DNA of 6,885 nt from Chitinophagaceae bacterium (lineage in GTDB: Bacteria; Bacteroidota; Bacteroidia; Chitinophagales; Chitinophagaceae), in the NCBI GenBank assembly GCA_947483345.1, contig CANKNL010000162.1:1-6885 (forward strand), written 5' to 3'. The position numbers and the translations under genes were made by a program. A model generated the notes under the pieces. That model had not been told where the DNA came from. It searched no databases and saw nothing but the letters and a program-made list of their open reading frames with translations. Positions 1 to 5,395 of this stretch are shown here, in pieces. How positions within the stretch are numbered: position 1 is the first letter of the stretch; each line of letters starts with the position of its first letter.

Positions 1-424
1 ATCAAAAGCCCTGGTACATATTGAAAAACAAATTGGCCGTATTAACCGCCGGTCGGGCTTATATACTACAGCCGCCTGGGGTAATACCAAGCAGCCCCAT
101 TTTTTAAACCAGGTGATCATTGTGGAAACCACTTTAACGGCCTTAGAAACCATGCAGGCTATCTTACAAATCGAAAAAAAAATGGGCCGGGTAAGAACCT
201 TTAAAAATGCACCCCGTATCATAGACATTGATATATTATTTTTCAACAAAGACATCATTGATCTGGAGCAGTTAACCATTCCGCATCCACAAATACAAAA
301 CAGGCGCTTTGTATTGGTACCGCTCAATCAGTTATCACCAAATCTAAGGCATGTGGTACTCAAAAAATCGGTACATCAACTTCTTATGCACTGCCCGGAC
401 AAACTAAATGTGAAAAAGTTTTAA
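1..424 (+). CDS. folK: 2-amino-4-hydroxy-6-hydroxymethyldihydropteridine pyrophosphokinase (HPPK), 5' end missing
   Basis: HPPK transfers pyrophosphate from ATP to 6-hydroxymethyl-7,8-dihydropterin, the step before dihydropteroate synthase in cytoplasmic folate synthesis. The reading frame is open from base 2, upstream of the first ATG-like codon, so the gene is cut by the window edge; 140 codons and a TAA are present, nearly a full-length enzyme of about 160 residues. Visible family motifs are a Y-x-T-x-A-W-G segment followed by QPHFLNQV (about bases 62-116), the APRIIDIDILFFN signature (about 209-247) whose two Asp codons at 224 and 230 correspond to the Mg2+-binding pair, and IPHPQIQNRRFVLVPL (about 278-325). 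The GRVRTFKNAPR stretch supplies the basic loop that contacts ATP. The stop is followed 68 bp later by the likely start of a deoxynucleoside kinase on the same strand, so the two are probably co-transcribed. The assignment is secure from motifs. Confidence 0.95.
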   Translation, partial: SKALVHIEKQIGRINRRSGLYTTAAWGNTKQPHFLNQVIIVETTLTALETMQAILQIEKKMGRVRTFKNAPRIIDIDILFFNKDIIDLEQLTIPHPQIQNRRFVLVPLNQLSPNLRHVVLKKSVHQLLMHCPDKLNVKKF

Positions 425-492
425 TGATATAAAAGTTGTTTCCGCTTATTTTGCAGTCTGCCCCTCAGGAGGCTGGCAATAGACCGAACTAC

Positions 493-1125
493 ATGAAATA
501 TAATTTTGTTACCATAGAAGGAAATATTGGTGCCGGTAAAACCACACTGGCGCATTTATTAAGCAAACATTTTAATGCCCGTTTAATATTGGAAGAATTT
601 GCAGACAATCCTTTTCTGCCCAAATTTTACGAAAATCCCGGCCAATATGCTTTTCCGCTGGAACTTTTTTTTATGGCTGAACGCTATAAACAATTAAAGG
701 ATCTCTTACAGACAAAAGATATGTTTCAAAATATAACCATCTCCGACTATCTGTTTACCAAATGTCTCTTATTTGCCAAAGTAAATTTACCTGATGAAGA
801 GTTTCGGTTATATCAAAAACTATTTGACATCATCAATCCCCAAATTGTACAGCCAGATATTGTCATTTACCTGCATACCCCTGTTAAAAAATTACAGGAA
901 AATATAAAAAAACGAAACCGGGACTATGAGCAATCTATTCCTAATGATTATCTTTTTACATTACAGGAAACCTACACCCAGTATATTAAACAACACAATA
1001 TAAAAACACTTTATGTTGATGCCGGTAATGCCGATTTTTTGGGTAATGACGCACATTTGAAAACCATTGTTGATGCGTTGGATAAGGATTATGCCAATGG
1101 GCAACATTATATCACTTTGCCCTAA
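493..1125 (+). CDS. Deoxynucleoside kinase (dCK/dGK family)
   Basis: This family phosphorylates deoxynucleosides to 5'-monophosphates with ATP for deoxynucleotide salvage in the cytoplasm. With the ATG at 493 the protein is 210 residues, normal for bacterial members. It has a P-loop at residues 10-18 (GNIGAGKTT), the E34-E35 pair where the catalytic acid is expected (LEEF), a substrate-pocket stretch F54-P-L-E-L-F-F-M-A-E-R at 54-64, a SDYLF segment at 84-88 where most relatives have DRS, a PDIVIYL strand at 121-127, and a LID region with R141, R143 and E146 (KKRNRDYEQSI). The ATG was chosen because homologous sequence begins there; an in-frame TTG at 436 would add 19 residues without family character. 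An AGGAGG at 467-472 lies 20 bp upstream, too far for a normal Shine-Dalgarno site. Deoxyadenosine/deoxyguanosine specificity is likely but cannot be read from the sequence. Confidence 0.9.
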   Translation: MKYNFVTIEGNIGAGKTTLAHLLSKHFNARLILEEFADNPFLPKFYENPGQYAFPLELFFMAERYKQLKDLLQTKDMFQNITISDYLFTKCLLFAKVNLPDEEFRLYQKLFDIINPQIVQPDIVIYLHTPVKKLQENIKKRNRDYEQSIPNDYLFTLQETYTQYIKQHNIKTLYVDAGNADFLGNDAHLKTIVDALDKDYANGQHYITLP

Positions 1126-1134
1126 CCCCTAACC

Positions 1135-2346
1135 ATGAGTAGCAACAAACTTCCCAAAGAATTCCGGAACTTTATTTTTGCTAGATTATTTTTTGTATTG
1201 GGCTTACGCATGATAACCACCATTGTTATTTATCAGGTATTTCACCTGGCCAGTACCTATATGGTTGGTTTTGCCGGATTGGCCGAATTTGTTCCCGCAG
1301 TATTGGCTGCTTTATTTGCCGGACATTATATTGACAACCATAATAAAAAAAAGATCCTGGTTTGGTCATATGTTTTTTATATGCTTTGTGGTATCATTTT
1401 AGCATTGGTTAGCCTGCCCTGGTTTCAATTCAGCAATAGTACTAAGCTTACTGTCATATTATCTGTTGTTTTTTGCACCGGCATTATTCGGTCTTTCGCA
1501 GGGCCTTCTGCAAACAGTATGATTGCAGCCATTGTACCCCGCGAACAATTACAAAAAGCCATCTCCTATAATTCATCCACCTGGCTCATTTCATCCATTG
1601 GCGGCCACGCCATGGGCGGTTTATTGATTGCCTTAATAGGACTATCAAATGCTTATTTTGTAACGGCCGCCTTAATATTAACCGCCAGCCTGTTTGCTTT
1701 GCAGTTATTGCCCAAACCACCGGTCATTAATCCGGAGAAAGAACCGTTATTCACCTCCATTAAAAAAGGTTTTTCTTATGTGTTCAACAATAAGAATTTA
1801 CTGGGTGTACTATCTTTAGACCTCTTTGCCGTTCTTTTTGGTGGTGCGGTGGCCTTCATTCCGGAAGTAGCAGAAAAGATACTACATACAGGCCCCATTG
1901 GATATGGTTTTTTAAATGCGGCCATTGATCTTGGGAGCCTCATCAGCATTGGCTTTCTGGTAAAATATCCGATGCGGCATAAGCAGGGTTTAAAAATGTT
2001 ACTGGCCGTTGCCGGCTTTGGCATCTGCATTATTCTTTTTGGCTTATCAAAAGTATACTGGCTGAGTTTTATGGCCTTGCTGGTTGCCGGTGTATTCGAT
2101 GCCGTTAGTGTGGTGGTACGTGGCACCATTATGCAGTTATTTACACCTGACGAATTAAGGGGTCGTGTAGCTTCCATCAATTTAATTTTTATAAACAGCA
2201 GCAACGAACTGGGGCAGTTCGAAAGTGGTGTTACCTCCCGACTATTTGGCACATGGCCGGCCATTATTTTTGGTGGTGCCATGTCGGTTTTGGTGGTAGC
2301 AGGCACCTGGTTTAAGTTTCCGAAGTTGAGAAAGCTGGAGTATTAA
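1135..2346 (+). CDS. MFS transporter, MFS_3 (EntS-like) exporter family
   Basis: A 403-residue inner-membrane protein with about twelve hydrophobic segments in two halves joined by a polar loop at about residues 192-222. The loop after helix 2 has a degenerate MFS motif A (AGHYIDNHNKKKIL, residues 62-75) with Asp67 kept. The C-terminal half carries the pattern I associate with the MFS_3 family that includes the enterobactin exporter EntS: PDELRGRVASINLIF (338-352), then SSNELGQFESGV (355-366), then a GG pair in the last helix (380-381). Members are mostly proton-driven exporters of siderophores, macrolides or other small molecules; the substrate here is unknown. It starts 9 bp after the kinase stop, with no Shine-Dalgarno site, so it is probably translated from the same message. 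A promoter for the next gene overlaps its last codons. A siderophore role is only suggested by the esterase downstream. Confidence 0.85.
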   Translation: MSSNKLPKEFRNFIFARLFFVLGLRMITTIVIYQVFHLASTYMVGFAGLAEFVPAVLAALFAGHYIDNHNKKKILVWSYVFYMLCGIILALVSLPWFQFSNSTKLTVILSVVFCTGIIRSFAGPSANSMIAAIVPREQLQKAISYNSSTWLISSIGGHAMGGLLIALIGLSNAYFVTAALILTASLFALQLLPKPPVINPEKEPLFTSIKKGFSYVFNNKNLLGVLSLDLFAVLFGGAVAFIPEVAEKILHTGPIGYGFLNAAIDLGSLISIGFLVKYPMRHKQGLKMLLAVAGFGICIILFGLSKVYWLSFMALLVAGVFDAVSVVVRGTIMQLFTPDELRGRVASINLIFINSSNELGQFESGVTSRLFGTWPAIIFGGAMSVLVVAGTWFKFPKLRKLEY

Positions 2347-2355
2347 CTATTTTTG
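2325..2355 (+). promoter_or_regulatory. Bacteroidota-type promoter for the downstream esterase gene
   Basis: GTTG at 2325-2328 followed after 19 bp by TATTTTTG at 2348-2355 fits the Bacteroidota primary sigma pattern (TTTG, then 19-21 bp, then TAnnTTTG), with a full match in the -7 box and three of four bases in the -33 box. It overlaps the end of the MFS gene and would give a leader of roughly 50 nt before the ATG at 2412. It suggests the esterase can be transcribed apart from the folK-kinase-MFS operon. Inferred from pattern alone. Confidence 0.5.
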
Positions 2356-2411
2356 CAATCAAGAAAAACGCTATACTTCATTAAACCCATTGTTCACATC
2401 AAAATAATTCA

Positions 2412-3230
2412 ATGACAATTAGAATTTTATCAATTTCACTCTGTCTTTTTTTTGCACAGGCCTTGCAGGCTCAAACAAAAACCACAAAGCCCTTCAGTAT
2501 AGGCGAAATTGCAGAAATACAATCAGTGGTACTTGCTGAGAACAGAATACTAAATATTTATTTACCGGATGGGTATAATGATAAAGATAAATACCCGGTC
2601 ATTTATTTATTGGATGGCAGTGCAAATGAAGACTTTTTACATATTGTTGGATTGGTGCAGTTTTTCAATATGACTTTTAAAATGCCCAATACCATTATTG
2701 TTGGTATTGCCAACATTGACCGTAAACGGGATTTTACATTTACTACAAAGTTGGCAGACCTAAAAAAGGCTTACCCCACAACCGGAGGCTCTGCAAAATT
2801 TATAGACTTTATTGAAAAAGAATTGCAACCCTATATAAAATCAAATTACAAAACAAACGATACCAGTACAATTATTGGACAGTCGCTTGGTGGTTTATTA
2901 GCAACTGAGATTCTTCTTAAAAAACCTGACCTGTTTACAAACTATATCATTATCAGTCCAAGTTTATGGTGGGATGAGGAGTCTTTATTAAAAGAAGCGC
3001 CTACCTTGTTAGCCTCACATAACGATCATAAAAGGCAGGTATATGTTTCAGTAGGTACCGAAGGCAAGGTTATGGAGCAGGATGCGGCTGCCATTGCTAA
3101 AGCACTTCAAAAATCAGGGAAGAAAAATTTACAGGTTGATTTTGTTAAGTTACCAGAAGAAAATCATGCTACCATTTTACACAACAGTGTGTATGCAGCT
3201 TTAAAAATACGTTTTCCTTATAAAGAATAA
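2412..3230 (+). CDS. Secreted alpha/beta-hydrolase, putative esterase (IroE/Fes-like, PF00756 type)
   Basis: A 272-residue serine hydrolase of the esterase-D / siderophore-esterase superfamily. Residues 1-20 form a Sec signal peptide (short basic start, hydrophobic core, cleavage probable after ALQA), so it acts in the periplasm or outside. The hydrolase core shows YPVIYLLDGS (61-70), which is the strand and turn usual in this family, MPNTIIVGI (91-99), and the nucleophile elbow GQSLGG (156-161) with Ser158. His252 in the segment EENHATILH is the expected catalytic His; the third, acidic member is not certain. Related proteins hydrolyse ferric-siderophore esters, acyl esters or feruloyl esters, and the substrate here cannot be read from the sequence. 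It follows an EntS-like exporter by 65 bp and has its own probable promoter. The start at 2412 places the signal peptide exactly at the N-terminus. Confidence 0.88.
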   Translation: MTIRILSISLCLFFAQALQAQTKTTKPFSIGEIAEIQSVVLAENRILNIYLPDGYNDKDKYPVIYLLDGSANEDFLHIVGLVQFFNMTFKMPNTIIVGIANIDRKRDFTFTTKLADLKKAYPTTGGSAKFIDFIEKELQPYIKSNYKTNDTSTIIGQSLGGLLATEILLKKPDLFTNYIIISPSLWWDEESLLKEAPTLLASHNDHKRQVYVSVGTEGKVMEQDAAAIAKALQKSGKKNLQVDFVKLPEENHATILHNSVYAALKIRFPYKE

Positions 3231-3242
3231 TATACTGCCGGA

Positions 3243-3261
3243 TATGTTGTATAGCAACATA
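3243..3261 (+). other. Small hairpin after the esterase gene
   Basis: TATGTTG at 3243-3249 pairs perfectly with CAACATA at 3255-3261 around a 5-nt loop, 12 bp after the esterase stop. It could end or stabilise the esterase message. There is no T-run directly after it and the stem is AT-rich, so it is not a standard intrinsic terminator. Confidence 0.35.
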
Positions 3262-3387
3262 CAAACATGCTACAGAAACTCGCTTTGAAAAAACCATAAA
3301 AAGATATTCCATTATTTCGTAACTTTCTTTTCCGCCTTTTTTTTCGTCGCCCATTTTAACTAAAAATATTCTACTTAAGCCAACCTT

Positions 3388-3419
3388 TTAAACCAATTAA
3401 ACGTTTTAAACCTTTAAAC
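3388..3419 (+). repeat. Four phased TTAAAC repeats in the leader of the MBL-fold gene
   Basis: TTAAAC occurs at 3388-3393, 3397-3402, 3406-3411 and 3414-3419, with start-to-start steps of 9, 9 and 8 bp, ending 8 bp before the ATG at 3428. The spacers are C/A/G/T-poor variants (CAA, GTT, CT). No Shine-Dalgarno site is present, so the array occupies the place where translation initiation signals would be. It may be an AT-rich, unstructured leader that favours ribosome entry, or a set of binding sites; the sequence does not decide between these. Confidence 0.5.
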
Positions 3420-3427
3420 GATATCAC

Positions 3428-4327
3428 ATGCAACGCAGATCATTCCTCCGCAATACCGGTTTAACACTAGCCAGTTTAGCTTTTCTAAATAAAGACAGTC
3501 TTGCAGCTTTTTTAGCAGACCCTGCCTGGAATATAAAAATGCTGACAGAAGACATTGGCATCTTTACCGAAAAAGGCGGCACCATTGGTTTTTATCTTTC
3601 TACAGAAGGCGCCGTGGTTATTGATACCCAGTTCCCCGACTCTGCACAGCATTTAATAGATGAACTGAAAAAGAAAACTGAAAATCCTTTCAGGCTTTTA
3701 ATAAATACGCATCACCATGGAGATCATACATCCGGTAATATTGCTTTTAAAAATCTAGTGCCACATGTTTTAGCTCATGCCAATTCAAAAGCTAACCAGG
3801 AAAGGGTTGCCAGGGAACAAAAGAAAGAAGATAAACAATACTACCCCGACCAAACCTATACAGATACCTGGAGTGATAAAATAGGAAAAGAAAAAATTAA
3901 TCTGCATTATTTTGGTGCCGGACATACTAATGGCGACAGTCTGGTTCATTTTACTAAAGCCGATATTGTACACATGGGTGATTTGGTTTTTAACCGCCGG
4001 CATCCTTATATTGACAAAACAGCCGGGGCCGATATAACAAACTGGATAAAGGTTTTAGACAAAGCCACAGCTACCTTCAGCAAAAAAACACAATACATTT
4101 GCGGCCATGCAGGCGAAGGATATGAGGTGTTATTAAAAAACGATGACCTGAAAGCCTTTGCTGATTACCTGGGTAATGTTTTAAAATTTACTGAAGCCGA
4201 AATAAAATCCGGAAAAACAAAAGAAGAAATTTTGAAAGCAACCGACATACCAGGATCGCCTGAGTGGAAGGGCTCTGGTATAGAAAGGCCTTTAGGTGCA
4301 GCTTATATTGAACTCACTTCAAAGTAA
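3428..4327 (+). CDS. MBL-fold metallo-hydrolase with Tat-like signal
   Basis: A 299-residue metallo-beta-lactamase-fold hydrolase with a probable two-metal site. The ligands are all visible: H95, H97, D99 and H100 in THHHGDH (94-100), H166 in GAGHTNGD (163-170), D185 in VHMGDLVF (181-188) and H227 in CGHAGEG (225-231). The N-terminus MQRRSFLRNTGLTLASLAFL has a twin arginine followed by S-F-L-R and a hydrophobic stretch, as in Tat signals, which suggests export of the folded, metal-loaded enzyme to the periplasm. The fold covers beta-lactamases, lactonases, glyoxalases and sulfur-handling enzymes; I cannot assign a substrate and would not call it a resistance gene. The leader holds TTAAAC repeats and no clear Shine-Dalgarno site. 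It stands alone between a hydrolase gene 197 bp upstream and a convergent gene downstream. Confidence 0.88.
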   Translation: MQRRSFLRNTGLTLASLAFLNKDSLAAFLADPAWNIKMLTEDIGIFTEKGGTIGFYLSTEGAVVIDTQFPDSAQHLIDELKKKTENPFRLLINTHHHGDHTSGNIAFKNLVPHVLAHANSKANQERVAREQKKEDKQYYPDQTYTDTWSDKIGKEKINLHYFGAGHTNGDSLVHFTKADIVHMGDLVFNRRHPYIDKTAGADITNWIKVLDKATATFSKKTQYICGHAGEGYEVLLKNDDLKAFADYLGNVLKFTEAEIKSGKTKEEILKATDIPGSPEWKGSGIERPLGAAYIELTSK

Positions 4328-4329
4328 AG

Positions 4330-4382
4330 GATTGGCCATAACAACTATTTATAAATAAACAATCCAGCAGGCATGGCCAATC
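4330..4382. terminator. 10-bp inverted repeat between convergent genes, candidate two-way terminator
   Basis: GATTGGCCAT at 4330-4339 is perfectly complementary to ATGGCCAATC at 4373-4382, with a 33-nt AT-rich loop that itself contains the palindrome TATTTATAAATA (4346-4357). It begins 2 bp after the MBL-gene stop and ends 6 bp before the stop of the opposing DUF4242 gene, so either transcript would carry it. Only short T-rich stretches follow on either side (TTTAT on +, CTTTACTTT on -), so intrinsic termination is plausible rather than certain. A second hairpin, CAGGC 4368-4372 with GCCTG 4383-4387, would use the right arm as its loop. Confidence 0.5.
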
Positions 4383-4388
4383 GCCTGT

Positions 4389-4661
4389 TTATAGAGCCGT
4401 ATCCGGGCTGATCATTGTCTTTAACTCTTCTACCCTGTTAGCCGGAAAACCGCCCTGCATGGCATGTTCCATGATCATGTCTTTATTGGGTGCCGAATAC
4501 ACACAGTAAATTTTATCTTCTGTTACATAGCTTTCATGCCATTGAATACTTGATCCCAGCTTGGCTAATACACTGCAGGATTTTTGCGAAATGGCTTTTA
4601 GTTCATCTGCAGACAGATTGCCTGCACCGGGAATTTCTCTTTCAATTACATATTTTGGCAT
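4389..4661 (-). CDS. DUF4242 domain protein (SCO4226-like)
   Basis: A 90-residue cytoplasmic protein that is entirely one DUF4242 domain. Recognisable stretches are the start MPKYVIEREIPGAG (1-14), the helix DELKAISQKS (19-28), IQWHESYVTEDKIYCVY (39-55) and the C-terminal HAMQGGFPANRV (66-77). The family forms small ferredoxin-like folds; the Streptomyces coelicolor member SCO4226 has been described as nickel-binding, but most members have no known role and I do not assign one here. His42, Cys53 and His66 are possible ligands, an inference only. The gene lies 54 bp downstream of the YkgJ-type gene on the same strand, with a TACATTTG box in the gap, so it may be read from its own promoter as well as from upstream. 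It converges with the MBL-fold gene across the inverted repeat. Confidence 0.85.
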   Translation of the reverse strand: MPKYVIEREIPGAGNLSADELKAISQKSCSVLAKLGSSIQWHESYVTEDKIYCVYSAPNKDMIMEHAMQGGFPANRVEELKTMISPDTAL

Positions 4662-4681
4662 ATTGTATATTTTTTAGATAT

Positions 4682-4689
4682 CAAATGTA
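4682..4689 (-). promoter_or_regulatory. -7 promoter box for the DUF4242 gene
   Basis: On the minus strand the sequence reads TACATTTG, a full match to the Bacteroidota TAnnTTTG box, 20 bp before the DUF4242 ATG at 4661. No TTTG-like -33 box is found at the right distance, so this is a partial promoter match. Transcription from it would give a leader of only about 10-15 nt. Confidence 0.35.
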
Positions 4690-4715
4690 AAACAATCTCC
4701 TCGAAAATATTAGGT

Positions 4716-5198
4716 TTATTTTATAGCGATCAGTTTTTCCAAAACATAATACACAATGGGGCAAAAACTGCTGTTTTTGATAGTGAGCGGTTGCCGCTTC
4801 AGCAGTACATCTTCATCAGTATAGGGAAACCGGTGACAGTCTGATGGGCGTTCTTCATAGATACTACAGTAATTACCGGCTCCCAAAAAAGGACATGGTT
4901 TTGATTTTAAAACATAATCACCTTCACTATCCACAAACAAATATTGGTTAATAAAATCGCCCTCCTTTATCTTCAAATATTTAGATATACGTTTTATATC
5001 CGGTTTCTTAAACCGTGGCGAATAGCTTTTACAACACTGGCCGCATTGCAGGCAGTCGATCTTTTCAAAAGCAGCTTCATGTATATCCGGCAATACTTTC
5101 AACACTTTTCTCTTGTCGGCACGCAGTAAATATTGCTTGTACAATTTTTGATGATCGGCTGATTTTTTTTCCCAGTTCAGCAATAAATCTTCTTCCAT
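4716..5198 (-). CDS. YkgJ-family cysteine-cluster protein
   Basis: A 160-residue soluble protein with the YkgJ/PF03692 cysteine cluster, thought to bind zinc or an iron-sulfur centre. The first group is C49-x2-C52-x2-C55-C56 (DCLQCGQCCKSY); the second comprises C102 (KPCPFL), C111 (NYCSIYEERPSDC), C121 and C146 (SSFCPIVYY), giving eight cysteines in the order seen across the family. The R117-P118-S119-D120-C121 segment matches the RPxxCR(x)FP type motif, here RPSDCHRFP. The N-terminal 45 residues are charged and probably helical. The biochemical role of the family is unknown; links with methyltransferase-like or flagellar functions in other bacteria do not transfer here. The ATG at 5198 is the first in frame before conserved sequence. 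It is divergent from gcvP and leads a short two-gene minus-strand unit with the DUF4242 gene. Confidence 0.88.
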   Translation of the reverse strand: MEEDLLLNWEKKSADHQKLYKQYLLRADKRKVLKVLPDIHEAAFEKIDCLQCGQCCKSYSPRFKKPDIKRISKYLKIKEGDFINQYLFVDSEGDYVLKSKPCPFLGAGNYCSIYEERPSDCHRFPYTDEDVLLKRQPLTIKNSSFCPIVYYVLEKLIAIK

Positions 5199-5253
5199 GT
5201 ATAAAGATATTTGACTTCGTATATTACTTTGAATTTACAAAGGGTAAAAGTAA

Positions 5254-5261
5254 CAAACTTA
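5254..5261 (-). promoter_or_regulatory. -7 promoter box for the YkgJ-type gene
   Basis: The minus strand reads TAAGTTTG here, matching TAnnTTTG, about 55 bp before the ATG at 5198. No -33 TTTG is seen at 19-21 bp. It sits 27 bp from the opposing gcvP -7 box, so the two promoters would share the same short DNA segment. Pattern-based only. Confidence 0.35.
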
Positions 5262-5288
5262 TTAGCATAAAATCTTGTTGTGTTGTTG

Positions 5289-5296
5289 TAAATTTG
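5289..5296 (+). promoter_or_regulatory. -7 promoter box for gcvP
   Basis: TAAATTTG at 5289-5296, followed by CGCC, fits the Bacteroidota -7 box well. It lies just after a TTG-rich tract, TTGTTGTGTTGTTG (5275-5288), but no TTTG is placed at the usual -33 distance. Transcription would begin near 5302 and leave a leader of about 95 nt before the gcvP ATG at 5396. I looked in that leader for a glycine riboswitch and saw no recognisable core. Confidence 0.45.
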
Positions 5297-5395
5297 CGCC
5301 ACAGAATAGCACCTTTACTACTTTGACTTGAAAATTAAAACATCATACACCTGTTTTTCTGTTGCACAGCAGAATGGGTTAAAATCTACAGCATT

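Noticed and set aside
436..492. TTG-initiated N-terminal extension of the deoxynucleoside kinase
   Set aside because: The extra 19 residues do not resemble the family, and the ATG at 493 gives the normal N-terminus just before the P-loop.
1121..1134. Tandem CCTAACC repeat at the kinase-MFS junction
   Set aside because: Only two 7-bp copies, one of them including the stop codon; too short to treat as more than chance.
1776..2306. 176-codon open frame on the minus strand
   Set aside because: It lies wholly antisense to the well-supported MFS gene and its product is low-complexity, rich in Pro, Lys, Thr and Ser, with no domain character.
3320..3344. TAACTTTC box and an 8-T run before the MBL-fold gene
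   Set aside because: The box misses the final G of TAnnTTTG and has no -33 partner (the nearest TTTG is 32 bp away); the T-run has no stem before it to make a terminator.
3169..3354. 61-codon minus-strand frame spanning the esterase end and the intergenic region
   Set aside because: It overlaps the catalytic end of the esterase, has no homology-like motif and no promoter box.
4490..5326. Plus-strand open frames across the YkgJ and DUF4242 genes
   Set aside because: Both minus-strand proteins are recognisable families, and the plus-strand products have no family features.
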